From Bin75 sp965223955 (GTDB lineage: Bacteria > Nitrospirota > Nitrospiria > Nitrospirales > UBA8639): a DNA stretch of 64,000 nucleotides. Positions 35,604 through 44,767 of this stretch are shown piece after piece. The notes beneath the pieces were generated by a model. It had not been told where the DNA came from, did no database searches, and was given only the letters and a program-made list of their open reading frames with translations. The DNA is taken from the NCBI GenBank assembly GCA_965223955.1, contig OZ245029.1:372001-436000 (forward strand). The letters are read 5' to 3'. The translations under genes were made by a program, and so were the position numbers. Each line of letters opens with the position of its first letter. Within the stretch, counting starts at the first letter, position 1.

Positions 35604-36740
35604 ATGACGATCAGACACCCATTTCAGCAAGGTTTTTGCAAGGCCTGCCGGTCCCTTCCTTTGGTCCTGTGCCTGGTTACACTCCCGGCCTGTAACGAAC
35701 AACAAGCCGCGCCTCCTCCCCCGGGTCCTCCACCGGCACCGGTACGCGTCGTTCCGGTTCTTCAACAAGAGGTGAAACAAACCGTCACGTTGGTCGGGAC
35801 CGTTGAACCATGGAAACGAAGCGTCGTGGCCAGCGAAGTCGAAGGGTTGGTCCAGGCTTTTCCGGCGGAAGAAGGCATGGCAGTCAAACGAGGGCAACTG
35901 CTGGCGCGTTTGCGCACGAAAACGTTGCGGATCCAATTCGATTCAGCCTTGGCCCTCTATCGAGAGGCCGGCGCTCGCTATCAGCAAGCCAAACGGGATC
36001 TGAGCCGAATCCGCGTCCTCTTTAAACAAGAACTCGTCACGCAGAAAGACTTCGATGACGCCCGGGCCGAGGAAACGGCGCTTAAAGAACGCCTGACGCA
36101 ATTACATGCCGAAATCCGACGGGTCAGAGACTCCCTCAACCAATCCAAAATCGTCGCTCCCTTCGATGGATGGATTACGCAGGAATTTACGGAGATCGGG
36201 CAGTGGGTGGAAGAAGGCGGGGCGATTATCGAGATGGTCGACCTTTCGCACGTAAAAGTCGAGATTCCTCTTCCGGAACGCTACGTGAGTACCATTCAAA
36301 TCCAGAACCCTGTCACCGCCACCTTCGACAGCCTCCCGGCGTTCGAGGCGCAGGGCAGAGTCTTCTCTCTTGTTGCCCAAGCCGATCGAACCGCGAGAAC
36401 CTTTCCGGTCAAAGTGGAGATTCCGAATCCTGCATTGGCGATCAAAAGCGGCATGGTGTCCCGCGTCACGTTCCAAGTCGACCGGCCCCACCAGGGGATC
36501 GTGGTCCCGAAGGACGCCCTGGTCCTCCGGGGAGGTCAAGAGTTTGTGTTTCGAGTGAATGAGGGGATCGTTGACCAAATTCCGGTGACCGCCGTCCTTC
36601 ACGTCGACGACCTCGTTGAAATCGAAGGGCAGATCCAAGTGGGAATGACCGTCGTGGTGGAAGGCAACGAACGCCTGTTCCCCGGTCAACCCGTGCGTGT
36701 GTTGGACGCTCATGTAGAGGCTCCCGGCAACGACCAATGA
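35604..36740 (+). CDS. RND efflux periplasmic adaptor (lipoprotein)
   Basis: 378 residues from the ATG at 35604. An N-terminal signal ending in LVTLPAC is a lipobox, so it is probably anchored to the membrane by lipid. The biotinyl-lipoyl halves VGTVEPWKRSVVASEVEGLV and KIVAPFDGWITQEFTEIGQW surround a helical hairpin, as in HlyD/AcrA adaptors. Its TGA overlaps the ATG of the pump gene (36737-36740). It links the RND pump to the outer membrane channel encoded third. Confidence 0.92.
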   Translation: MTIRHPFQQGFCKACRSLPLVLCLVTLPACNEQQAAPPPPGPPPAPVRVVPVLQQEVKQTVTLVGTVEPWKRSVVASEVEGLVQAFPAEEGMAVKRGQLLARLRTKTLRIQFDSALALYREAGARYQQAKRDLSRIRVLFKQELVTQKDFDDARAEETALKERLTQLHAEIRRVRDSLNQSKIVAPFDGWITQEFTEIGQWVEEGGAIIEMVDLSHVKVEIPLPERYVSTIQIQNPVTATFDSLPAFEAQGRVFSLVAQADRTARTFPVKVEIPNPALAIKSGMVSRVTFQVDRPHQGIVVPKDALVLRGGQEFVFRVNEGIVDQIPVTAVLHVDDLVEIEGQIQVGMTVVVEGNERLFPGQPVRVLDAHVEAPGNDQ

Positions 36741-39700
36741 ACGTCATTCAATTCGCCATCCGCTACCCCGTCACCACGACCGTGGTCGTGATTCTCGTGT
36801 CCCTCTTCGGGCTCGTCTCGCTCATGAAGCTTCCCATCCAGCTCACGCCCGACGTCTCCAAACCCGAGATCACGATTCAAACCCGATGGCAGGGGGCAAG
36901 CCCCAAGGAAGTCGAACGCGAAATCGTGGACAAACAGGAAGAACAACTGAAAGGTGTGGAAGGGCTGGAGAAAATGTTCGGCGAAAGTTCCTACGACTCC
37001 GCTGAAATCATCCTTCGGTTTCCGGCCGGAACCAATACCGAGACGTCTCTTCTTCGCGTCTCCAATCGACTCAATCAGGTCAAGAAATATCCCGACGAAG
37101 TCGACGAACCCGTGATCAGCAGCGCCAATACGCGCGGCAGCGCCATGGGATGGTTTATTTTCGAACCGTTGGAAGGCAACCCCATCGCCATCGATACCTT
37201 GCGGGATTTTGCGGAAGACGTGATCAAGGCACGGTTCGAGCGCATTCCGGGTGTGGCCGCGTCGAATGTGTACGGGGGTCGCAAACGGGAGCTGCGGGTG
37301 CTCGTGGACCCCTTGAAACTGGCCATCCGTTCCCTGACGGTTCTGGATCTGGCGCAGGCGCTGGATCAGGAGAATCGCGACTATAGTGCGGGAGATTTTG
37401 ATGAAGGCAAACGATCCTACGTCGTCAGAACCACCGGCGAATACCAAAGCCCCGAAGACGTGGGGAACGTCATTATTGCGAGACGGGACGGCGCGCCGGT
37501 GTACGTGCGCGACGTGGCGACCGTCAGCGTCGCATATCAGGAGCCGTCACACGTCGTTCGGGAAATGGGGCGCAATTCCATTGCCGTGAATGCCATCCGC
37601 GAGACCGGGGCCAATACCCTGGACACGATGCAGCACCTTCGAGAAGCCGTTCAGGAATTAAACGACGCGATTCTCCAACGGCGAGGCTTCAAGCTGTTTC
37701 AAGTCTATGACGAAACGGACTACATCTACAGTTCCATCAACCTGGTGCAAAAGAATCTGGTCATCGGCAGCATCCTCGCCGTGACGATTCTCTTCCTGTT
37801 CCTGCGCACGGCGAGCACGACCTTCGTGGTCGGGTTGGCCATTCCCGTCAGCATCATGGGAACCTTTATTGCCCTGTGGGTGTTGGACCGAAACGTGAAC
37901 GTGATCAGTCTCGCCGGCATGACGCTGGCCGGGGGCATGTTGGTCGACAATTCCATCGTCGTCCTGGAAAACATCTATCGTCACCGGGAGTCGGGCAAAT
38001 CGCTGTGGCAGGCCGCCTATGACGGCACCACTGAAGTCTGGGGCGCCGTGCTGGCCAGCACCCTCACGACCGTTGCCGTCTTCGTCCCCATCGTGTTCAT
38101 CGAGGAACAGGCCGGACAACTGTTTCGGGACATTGCCATTGCCATCAGTGCCGGAGTCGGGCTGAGCCTCCTGGTCTCCATTACCGTCATCCCCTGCCTG
38201 TCCGCACGCATTCTGACGACCACGAACCGTGGCTGGCGCCGCTCCTCCTCCGGGTCGAAGCTCCCGGCGGAGGACGTCGTCGATCGCGAGGCTCGGCCGG
38301 CCGGCCGGAAGAGGAAAGCTGCCGATCGGATCGGCGATTTCGTGTACTGGATGTGCGGCAGTGTCGGCTGGCGCGTGGTGATCGTATTCGGACTCACGGC
38401 GTTCGCCCTCGGCATCATCGCGCAGTTGTTGCCGAAAGCCGAATACCTGCCCAGCGGGAATCGAAATCTGATCTTCGGCGTTGTCCTGCCCCCGCCCGGC
38501 TACAACACGGAGAAGTACGTTCGGTTGGGAGAGTCCATCGAGACCGTCCTTGCCCCCCATTGGGATGCCGAACCCGGGTCCCCGGAAGAAGCCGCCCTGG
38601 ATGGGCCCAGTATCCGCAATTTTTTCTACGTGGCGCGTGGACGCGGCGTGTTTATGGGCGGTCGCACAAATGACGATGCCGACATTCGCGACTTGATCCC
38701 GGTGTTTCGCCGGGCCATGGCCGATATTCCCGGGATCATCGGCATCGTGACCCAAAGCAGTTTATTTCAACGAGGGTTGGGCGAAGGGCGGAACATCGAC
38801 ATTGAAATTACCGGGCCGGACCTCGACAAGCTCCTCGCCCTGGGCGGGCGGATCTTCGGACAAATTCAAGCAATCCTGCCGGGCGCACAGGTTCGCCCGA
38901 AGCCGAGTCTCGACCTGGGAAGTCCCGAAGTGCGAGTCCGCCTGAGGCGAGACCGGGCGGCAGACGTGCAAATGACGAATCAGGCACTCGGCTTTACCAT
39001 TGACGCACTGGTGGACGGAGCCAAGGCGAGTGACTATCAATTCGAAGGAGACGAGATCGATCTCACCATCCGGGGCATCGATCAATATGCCGATCGAACG
39101 CAAGACCTGGGGAACCTGCCCATATTTACCCCGGGCGGCCGCCTCACCACGGTCGGTGATATTGCCGATATCACGCTCGTTGCAGGCCCCGAACAAATCA
39201 ACCACATCGAACGGGAACGGGCCATCACCATCCAGGTCATTCCGCCGAGCCAGATCCCGTTGGAGACGGCCATGGACCTGATCCAGCAGGAGATTGTCCG
39301 TCCGATCGAACAAGCGGGAAACCTCGGGCGTCTCTATAATATTCACCTGGCAGGCACGGCGGACGATCTCACGAAAACCTATGACGCCCTGAAATACAAT
39401 CTGCTCATGGCCGTGCTCATCACCTATTTGTTGATGGCTGCCTTGTTTGAAAGTTTCCTGTATCCTCTTGTTATTATTTTCAGCGTGCCGTTGGCCGCGG
39501 CCGGTGGTCTTCTCGGGCTGTCCGTCGTCAACCTCGTCATTGCCCATCAACCCATGGACGTCTTGACCATGTTGGGGTTTATCATTCTGATCGGCGTTGT
39601 CGTCAACAATGCCATTTTGGTCGTGCACCAGGCCCTGAACTTTATGGATCCGCAACGGCTCAACCTGTGGGCATCCGGTGAAGACCGGGCTGCGAGCGGC

Positions 39701-39988
39701 ATGCCGGTCCGTGAAGCCATCGCCGAATCCGTGCGATCCCGCGTCAGGCCCATCATGATGAGCATGCTGACGACGACATTCGGCCTCCTGCCGCTGGTCC
39801 TGGCCTCGGGCGCCGGATCGGAATTGTACCGGGGTATCGGCAGCGTCGTGCTCGGCGGGCTCATGCTCTCGACGATGTTTACGCTGCTCCTCGTCCCGGC
39901 GATCTTCAGCCTCATGATGGGCTGGAAACACAGACAGAATGCCGCGCCTTCAGAAGCTGTCCTGGGCCCGGAAATCCGCGAGACGTAA
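36737..39988 (+). CDS. RND efflux pump, inner membrane subunit
   Basis: 1083 residues with the duplicated AcrB plan: a first helix, a periplasmic porter domain, a block of helices, then the same again. The proton relay segment reads GGMLVDNSIVVLENIYRH, so the usual Asp-Asp pair is Asp-Asn. A basic, low-complexity linker (about residues 498-530, rich in Arg/Ser/Lys) sits between the halves. The class is HAE-like (multidrug) rather than heavy metal, but substrates are unknown. Second gene of an adaptor-pump-channel operon. Confidence 0.92.
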   Translation: MNVIQFAIRYPVTTTVVVILVSLFGLVSLMKLPIQLTPDVSKPEITIQTRWQGASPKEVEREIVDKQEEQLKGVEGLEKMFGESSYDSAEIILRFPAGTNTETSLLRVSNRLNQVKKYPDEVDEPVISSANTRGSAMGWFIFEPLEGNPIAIDTLRDFAEDVIKARFERIPGVAASNVYGGRKRELRVLVDPLKLAIRSLTVLDLAQALDQENRDYSAGDFDEGKRSYVVRTTGEYQSPEDVGNVIIARRDGAPVYVRDVATVSVAYQEPSHVVREMGRNSIAVNAIRETGANTLDTMQHLREAVQELNDAILQRRGFKLFQVYDETDYIYSSINLVQKNLVIGSILAVTILFLFLRTASTTFVVGLAIPVSIMGTFIALWVLDRNVNVISLAGMTLAGGMLVDNSIVVLENIYRHRESGKSLWQAAYDGTTEVWGAVLASTLTTVAVFVPIVFIEEQAGQLFRDIAIAISAGVGLSLLVSITVIPCLSARILTTTNRGWRRSSSGSKLPAEDVVDREARPAGRKRKAADRIGDFVYWMCGSVGWRVVIVFGLTAFALGIIAQLLPKAEYLPSGNRNLIFGVVLPPPGYNTEKYVRLGESIETVLAPHWDAEPGSPEEAALDGPSIRNFFYVARGRGVFMGGRTNDDADIRDLIPVFRRAMADIPGIIGIVTQSSLFQRGLGEGRNIDIEITGPDLDKLLALGGRIFGQIQAILPGAQVRPKPSLDLGSPEVRVRLRRDRAADVQMTNQALGFTIDALVDGAKASDYQFEGDEIDLTIRGIDQYADRTQDLGNLPIFTPGGRLTTVGDIADITLVAGPEQINHIERERAITIQVIPPSQIPLETAMDLIQQEIVRPIEQAGNLGRLYNIHLAGTADDLTKTYDALKYNLLMAVLITYLLMAALFESFLYPLVIIFSVPLAAAGGLLGLSVVNLVIAHQPMDVLTMLGFIILIGVVVNNAILVVHQALNFMDPQRLNLWASGEDRAASGMPVREAIAESVRSRVRPIMMSMLTTTFGLLPLVLASGAGSELYRGIGSVVLGGLMLSTMFTLLLVPAIFSLMMGWKHRQNAAPSEAVLGPEIRET

Positions 39989-40046
39989 TCAGGAAGGTTA
40001 GGCCTTACATCGTGGCAAGAACATCAACCAGTGACAAGAGGCGGTC

Positions 40047-41372
40047 ATGATCATCATCTTCTTCGCCGGCATCGTGTGGTTGTCAGGCACGGCGACCCTC
40101 TCCTGGGCTCAGGACGCTCAGGATGAGGCAGCGTCACGCCAACGCCCGCTCGAACTCCGGTTGAGCATGCAGGACGCGATGCGAACAGCCGTGGAGAGCA
40201 ATCCCACGATACAGATCTTTAAAGAACGCGTGACGCAGGCGGAAGAGCAGGCCTTTACCCAGCGCGGCGCACTGCTGCCGAACCTGTCCGCCCGGATAAG
40301 CGGAGCGAGAAGGCGATTCTTTCTCGGTTCGTTTGCCCAAAGGGGCGGCGTGTCCGACCCCAGAAATTTTTACGAAGGCCGTGTTGCGTTCACCCAGAGT
40401 CTTTTCAGCCTGAGTCTTATTCAGAAATGGCGGGCGGCACGAACGAACATCGAAGTGGCCAGCCTGGACTCGGAAACCCAGAAAATGGACACCATGGCCA
40501 TCGTCGCATTGGCCTACCTGGAAACCTTACGGGTCAAAAAAGCCGTCAAAGCCCGCTTGGCCGACGTCAAGCTCAATAACCAACTGTTGCGCTTGGCCAT
40601 GGAGCGGAAGTTGGTGGGCATGGCCACCAAGTTGGACGTCACCCGCGCGAAGGTGCAACTCGAAAATGAAAAACAACGCCTGCTCATCGCTCGCAATGGC
40701 TATGGCAGTGCCAAACTCAACCTGAGCCGTGGTATCGGGCTCTCCTTCGACGTGAACCTCATTCTCACCGACAAACTGAAACTCGTCCCCGTCACTCCTC
40801 AGCCCGTCGACGAAGCCTTGCAGGTCGCCAGGGCACACCGGGTCGAGCTCAAAGCCCAAAAAAAACGGGAACGTTTGGCTGCACTCACGTTAAGTTCGGT
40901 GACGATGGAACGCGTGCCCTCTCTGACGGGCAGCGGAGACGTGGGAATCATCGGAAATCAGCCCGGCAATGCGTTAACGACCGACAACGTCCAGGTCCTG
41001 CTTTCCATTCCTCTTTTCGATGGAGGCCAGCGTGAAGGGCGCATTTCCGAACAGCGCAGTCTGGTTCGCCTGGAGTCCATCAGAACGCGAGACGTTGAAA
41101 GGCAAATCGGGTTGGAAGTTCGGGATTCGCTGTTGACGCTGGAATCGACCCAACAACAAGTCACCGTGGCCCGGAAAGCGCTTCGTTTGACATTCCAGGA
41201 ACTCAATCTCGCCCGACAGCGCTTCGCCGTTGGCGTCGCGACCAATATCGAAGTCACGGACGCCCAAACGTCGGTGGCGCAGGCCCGGGACAACCTCATT
41301 GAAGCGCTGTTCAATTTCAACGCGTCACGGGTGGATCTCGCCAGAGCCCAGGGTCGCCTCGAAGAACTCTAA
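40047..41372 (+). CDS. TolC-like outer membrane efflux protein
   Basis: 441 residues with a signal peptide (IIFFAGIVWLSGTATLSWAQ). The body is two similar halves of long heptad-like helices (LRLSMQDAMRTAVESNPTIQ near the start; later RQRFAVGVATNIEVTDAQTS), typical of the OEP/TolC family. It begins 58 bases after the pump gene, with GAGG upstream, completing a tripartite exporter. prfC follows after 17 bases and may be transcribed with it. Confidence 0.9.
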   Translation: MIIIFFAGIVWLSGTATLSWAQDAQDEAASRQRPLELRLSMQDAMRTAVESNPTIQIFKERVTQAEEQAFTQRGALLPNLSARISGARRRFFLGSFAQRGGVSDPRNFYEGRVAFTQSLFSLSLIQKWRAARTNIEVASLDSETQKMDTMAIVALAYLETLRVKKAVKARLADVKLNNQLLRLAMERKLVGMATKLDVTRAKVQLENEKQRLLIARNGYGSAKLNLSRGIGLSFDVNLILTDKLKLVPVTPQPVDEALQVARAHRVELKAQKKRERLAALTLSSVTMERVPSLTGSGDVGIIGNQPGNALTTDNVQVLLSIPLFDGGQREGRISEQRSLVRLESIRTRDVERQIGLEVRDSLLTLESTQQQVTVARKALRLTFQELNLARQRFAVGVATNIEVTDAQTSVAQARDNLIEALFNFNASRVDLARAQGRLEEL

Positions 41373-41389
41373 CTCACTGCCGATCATCC

Positions 41390-42997
41390 ATGATCACGTA
41401 CGACCCGCAAATCCAGAACGACATTCGGGCCCAGGCCAAAAAGCGCCGAACCTTTGCCATTATCAGTCATCCTGACGCAGGGAAAACCACCGTCACGGAA
41501 AAACTGTTGCTCTATTCAGGGATGGTCCGGACGGCAGGCATGGTGGGAAGCCGGAAAAGCGCCAGGACGGCGACGTCCGACTGGATGGAAATGGAACAGG
41601 AACGCGGGATCTCGATCACCGCGTCGGCCATGCAGTTCCAATACAAAAAAACCGTCATTAACGTCCTCGATACACCGGGCCACCAGGATTTCTGTGAAGA
41701 CACGTACCGGACGCTGACCGCCGCGGACAGTGCCGTGATGGTCATCGACGCGGCGAAAGGCGTTGAAACTCAAACCCGGAAATTATTCGAGGTGTGCCGG
41801 TTGCGCAAGATCCCCGTCCTGACGTTGATCAACAAAATGGACCTGCCTGGACGCATGCCGCTCGACCTCATGACCGAAGTGGAAGACGTCCTGCGGATTC
41901 ACGCCAATCCGATCAATTGGCCCGTTGGTTCAGGACAACAATTCGTGGGAGTCGTGGACCGCGCTACCCGACGGGTCTCGCTGTTCAAAAAAATGGCGGC
42001 GCACGGGGCCACTAAAGCCGGCCGCACGGAAATTTCTTTGGACAGCCCTGAAGCCAAGGCTCTGATCGGGGAAGACGTCTTGCAAGAAATCAACCACGAT
42101 TTGGAACTGTTGGACGTGGCCGGGAACCCGTATTCGCAGGAGGCCTTTCTCAACGGTGAGGTGACGCCCGTCTTTTTTGCCTCCGCGCTCACGAACTTCG
42201 GCATTGAAAATTTCTTTGACGCCTTTGTGGAGATGTCGCCCGCCGCCACACCACGAACGGCTGACCGGCCTGATGGGACTACAATCATCGTGGACCCGGT
42301 GGAGCGACCGTTCAGCGCCTATGTCTTTAAAATCCAGGCCAACATGAATCCCCGTCATCGCGACAGCACGGCCTTCTTACGAGTCTGCTCAGGACGATTC
42401 GAGCGCGACATGGTCGTCAAACATCACCGCCTTGGGCATGACGTGCGCCTGTCCCGGCCGCACAGTCTCGTCGCCAAGGGCCGCAACACCGTGGACGTGG
42501 CGTATCCCGGGGACATCATCGGCATCATCAACCCGGGACAGTTTGCCATTGGCGATACCATCTCACTGAATGACGGGTTCAACTATCAACCGCTTCCCCA
42601 GTTTCAACCGGAGGTGTTTGCCAGGATTCATCCCACCGACGTGGGCAAACGCAAAGCCTTTGACAAAGGCATGGAGCAAATGGCCACCGAGGGCACGGTG
42701 CAGCTTCTCCGGAGCCTCGATGACCTGGAATTCCTCGTCGGCGCCGTGGGCCGCCTCCAGTTCGACGTCCTGGAATTTCGCCTGCGCAATGAATACCGGG
42801 TGGAGACTCGACTGGAGCCACTGACCTATGCATGCAGTGCCTGGTTGGCCGGAGACCTCAACACCTTTCGCGCCCCGAGCGACGCCATGATCGTCAAAGA
42901 TCAACTGAACCGCCCCATCGTGCTCTTCCGTTCTCCCTGGTCCAAAAACTTCGCCAAAGAACACAACCCCGACCACGATCTTCTGGAGATGGGGTAG
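41390..42997 (+). CDS. prfC: Peptide chain release factor 3
   Basis: 535 residues. GTPase motifs: FAIISHPDAGKTTVTEKLLL, DTPGHQDFCEDTYRTL and NKMDLPGR; RGISITASAMQF is the switch I segment. The C-terminal domains, with RPHSLVAKGRNTVDVAYPGD and VGRLQFDVLEFRL, separate RF3 from EF-G. It recycles RF1/RF2 from the ribosome after termination. Placed downstream of an efflux operon, an unusual but not informative context. Confidence 0.96.
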   Translation: MITYDPQIQNDIRAQAKKRRTFAIISHPDAGKTTVTEKLLLYSGMVRTAGMVGSRKSARTATSDWMEMEQERGISITASAMQFQYKKTVINVLDTPGHQDFCEDTYRTLTAADSAVMVIDAAKGVETQTRKLFEVCRLRKIPVLTLINKMDLPGRMPLDLMTEVEDVLRIHANPINWPVGSGQQFVGVVDRATRRVSLFKKMAAHGATKAGRTEISLDSPEAKALIGEDVLQEINHDLELLDVAGNPYSQEAFLNGEVTPVFFASALTNFGIENFFDAFVEMSPAATPRTADRPDGTTIIVDPVERPFSAYVFKIQANMNPRHRDSTAFLRVCSGRFERDMVVKHHRLGHDVRLSRPHSLVAKGRNTVDVAYPGDIIGIINPGQFAIGDTISLNDGFNYQPLPQFQPEVFARIHPTDVGKRKAFDKGMEQMATEGTVQLLRSLDDLEFLVGAVGRLQFDVLEFRLRNEYRVETRLEPLTYACSAWLAGDLNTFRAPSDAMIVKDQLNRPIVLFRSPWSKNFAKEHNPDHDLLEMG

Positions 42998-43022
42998 CCG
43001 TCATTCTTCTCCGTCACCGGCC

Positions 43023-43051
43023 TTGACACCCGCGATTATCTGATGTAATTA
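43023..43051 (+). promoter_or_regulatory. Probable promoter of the MazEF operon
   Basis: TTGACA at 43023-43028 with TAATTA at 43046-43051, 17 bases apart. The -10 box overlaps the palindrome described next. Confidence 0.6.
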
Positions 43052-43062
43052 CAAAGTAATTA
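43046..43062 (+). promoter_or_regulatory. Perfect inverted repeat, likely MazE operator
   Basis: TAATTAC-AAA-GTAATTA is a perfect 7-bp inverted repeat directly over the -10 region and about 20 bases before the antitoxin gene. This is where a self-regulating AbrB-fold antitoxin would bind. Confidence 0.65.
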
Positions 43063-43084
43063 TTCAAACCTGTCGGTGAATACG

Positions 43085-43339
43085 ATGAGAACCAAAATTG
43101 TCGCTGTCGGAAATTCCCGTGGCATTCGGATTCCTCAAGCTCTTTTAAAACAATGCCAATTGGAAGACTCCGTCGATCTGGAGGCGAAAAACGGACAACT
43201 GGTTATCCGCTCCCTGACAAAACCGAGAAAAGGCTGGAAACAGGCATTCGAGGAAATGGTGTCGAGGGGAGAAGACCAGCTTCTTGATCCTGGTCTCTCT
43301 TCAGGCTCTGAGTGGGATAGGACCGAATGGACTTGGTAG
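43085..43339 (+). CDS. MazE-like AbrB-family antitoxin
   Basis: 84 residues from the ATG at 43085; a GTG at 43076 is in frame. The SpoVT/AbrB swapped-hairpin motif is complete: TKIVAVGNSRGIRIPQALLK and LEAKNGQLVIRSL. The C-terminal acidic tail, ending SGSEWDRTEW, is the part that blocks MazF. The gene overlaps the toxin start by 13 bases. Regulation by the palindrome at 43046-43062 is likely. Confidence 0.87.
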   Translation: MRTKIVAVGNSRGIRIPQALLKQCQLEDSVDLEAKNGQLVIRSLTKPRKGWKQAFEEMVSRGEDQLLDPGLSSGSEWDRTEWTW

Positions 43340-43656
43340 TTTCCCGTTTTGAAGTGTACCTTGTCAGTTTGGATCCTACGGTTGGACGGGAAATTCGCAA
43401 AACCCGCCCCGGACTCATTATCTCTCCGGATGAAATGAACCACACCATCGATACGATTATCATTGCCCCAATGACCACAAAAGGACGTGCCTATCCGACT
43501 CGGGTGCCGGTGACGTTCCAAGGGAAGAAAGGGTACATCGTTCTCGATCAAATTCGAACCGTGGACAAAAAACGATTAGTGCGACGCCTGGGAAGAATCA
43601 CTCCTTCCACCGCGCAAAAAGTTTTGGCGGTTCTGTCTGAAACGTTTGCCCCATAA
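43327..43656 (+). CDS. MazF/PemK-type mRNA interferase toxin
   Basis: 109 residues. FEVYLVSLDPTVGREIRKTR, PGLIISPDEMN, IIIAPMTTKG and KKGYIVLDQIRTVDKKRLV are the conserved strands of the MazF fold. The toxin cleaves RNA at short sequence motifs. It looks intact, unlike several other toxins in this window, so the pair is probably active. Confidence 0.9.
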   Translation: MDLVVSRFEVYLVSLDPTVGREIRKTRPGLIISPDEMNHTIDTIIIAPMTTKGRAYPTRVPVTFQGKKGYIVLDQIRTVDKKRLVRRLGRITPSTAQKVLAVLSETFAP

Positions 43657-43749
43657 GCTCTCCTCTCACGTTCCTCTATTGCCGCACTGAGCTTCCCGTT
43701 TTTCTTTGCAAGTACAGGGAGTGCCTTCTGCGGATGAAGTCTCGTAATT

Positions 43750-43758
43750 TGTTATAAT
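43750..43758 (+). promoter_or_regulatory. Extended -10 element
   Basis: TGTTATAAT (TGn plus TATAAT) 50 bases before the VOC gene at 43808; no good -35 box is seen, consistent with an extended -10 promoter. Confidence 0.5.
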
Positions 43759-43807
43759 CAAGACATCGAAGACGCTGTTGATCAATCACGAAAAAGGAGA
43801 TGGAGAA

Positions 43808-44218
43808 ATGGCCGTTCAAGTTTATGGATGCAACCACGTCGTCATCGAGGTCGACGACGCCCGGAAAGCCGTGGAATTTTATTCAGACGTGTTCAACCTG
43901 GAAATGCTGCGGGGAGGAGAGGGAGCCGCCTGGTGCAAACTCGGGGAACATCAGTTCCTGGCCATCTTCGAAGTCGAAACCCTGCAACCCGATCGCATGA
44001 AACACTTCGGCATCATGGTCCGGGATGAAGCGCAAGTCGATGAGGTGCGAGACAAACTCATCAACACATACGGCCTGACGTTGGAGCCTCCTTTCCGTTG
44101 CGACTTCCGCGACCCCTGGGGAAACCGCATCCAGGTCGTCGATATCCACGATGAGTCACTCGTGTGGATGCTGCCCTACCGCGAAGTGCAGGAGACGGGG
44201 ATTCAGTTTTCAAAATGA
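43808..44218 (+). CDS. VOC family protein (136 aa)
   Basis: The start is the ATG at 43808 with AAGGAGATGGAG upstream. The fold signature is GCNHVVIEVDDARKAVEFY and, in the second half, HFGIMVRDEAQVDEVRDKL and FRDPWGNRIQVVDIHDES. The residues His (NHVV), His (KHFG) and Gln/Asp (RIQVVD) would be the metal site. Function is unassigned. It is not closely similar to the VOC protein at 852-1292. Confidence 0.87.
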   Translation: MAVQVYGCNHVVIEVDDARKAVEFYSDVFNLEMLRGGEGAAWCKLGEHQFLAIFEVETLQPDRMKHFGIMVRDEAQVDEVRDKLINTYGLTLEPPFRCDFRDPWGNRIQVVDIHDESLVWMLPYREVQETGIQFSK

Positions 44219-44325
44219 TTTTGGAATCGTGGGCCGTAAATGATGCCAGAACCGCCATCCAGAGTTTCGACTGAGTTCGGACCAGCTTCTCCGGCTGCCC
44301 TGGGTGGCTTAATTCTATTTCCGGA

Positions 44326-44547
44326 TCAAGCCTTCAGCATGTTGCTAACGTGTTTTGCCAAAGGATCTTTGATTTCTCTATGACGTGGAACAGGCTGAGA
44401 GACTTTCGTGTTTGGGTTTTGATACCAGTCATGCTTTGCCCCATGACGAATGAGCACACAACCCATCTTCTCTAATTCACGTATCAAGTCTCGCTTTTCA
44501 TGAGACTTGTAATTCGCCAACTCTTCGGACACAGGGAATGGCGCCAC
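44326..44547 (-). CDS. hicA: HicA-type mRNA interferase, start region altered
   Basis: The core KRDLIRELEKMGCVLIRHGA, then QPVPRHREIKDPLAKHV, is clearly HicA, with the catalytic His in RHGAKHD. The normal start would be the ATG at 44501, overlapping the hicB stop as ATGA. From there the frame reads MKSET and stops, one base short of MKRRDL-like spacing. The core is open only from the upstream start at 44547, inside hicB. The toxin may be expressed poorly or with an extended N-terminus. Confidence 0.75.
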   Translation of the reverse strand: MAPFPVSEELANYKSHEKRDLIRELEKMGCVLIRHGAKHDWYQNPNTKVSQPVPRHREIKDPLAKHVSNMLKA

Positions 44548-44689
44548 TCGTCAGTTCGTTGTAAATATCCATCAGGTTTTCTTCTAATTCTTCTTTCGTT
44601 TCACCTTGCGTCCAATAGTCGGGATATTCTGAAAAGAATCCGAGCCACATGTCCCCATCTTGCCAATAGATGTATTTTTGCGTTTGCAT
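44498..44689 (-). CDS. hicB: HicB-type antitoxin
   Basis: 63 residues from the ATG at 44689. QKYIYWQDGDMWLGFFSEYP, then WTQGETKEELEENLMDIYNE and a tail ending RRVGELQVS, is the short RNase-H-like HicB. It lies upstream of hicA on the minus strand and presumably neutralises it. The open frame extends upstream through the yoeB remnant, which is not part of it. Confidence 0.85.
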   Translation of the reverse strand: MQTQKYIYWQDGDMWLGFFSEYPDYWTQGETKEELEENLMDIYNELTSGAIPCVRRVGELQVS

Positions 44690-44706
44690 TGTTTTAGCCC
44701 TTTTCT

Positions 44707-44757
44707 TTACAGATAATCGTCCCAAGCCGCGTCGGCCCACGCTAACATCCTATTCAT
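44707..44757 (-). pseudogene. yoeB toxin stub
   Basis: Ten bases after the yefM stop an ATG frame reads MNRMLAWADAAWDDYL and then stops. The segment W-x-DAAWDDYL is the typical N-terminus of YoeB toxins. The remaining 70 or so residues are missing and hicB follows instead, so the toxin is truncated. Confidence 0.75.
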
Positions 44758-44767
44758 CAATCATGTC

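Noticed and set aside
37658..39931. Long minus-strand frames opposite the RND pump
   Set aside because: Antisense shadows, rich in Asp/Gly/His and without domain similarity.
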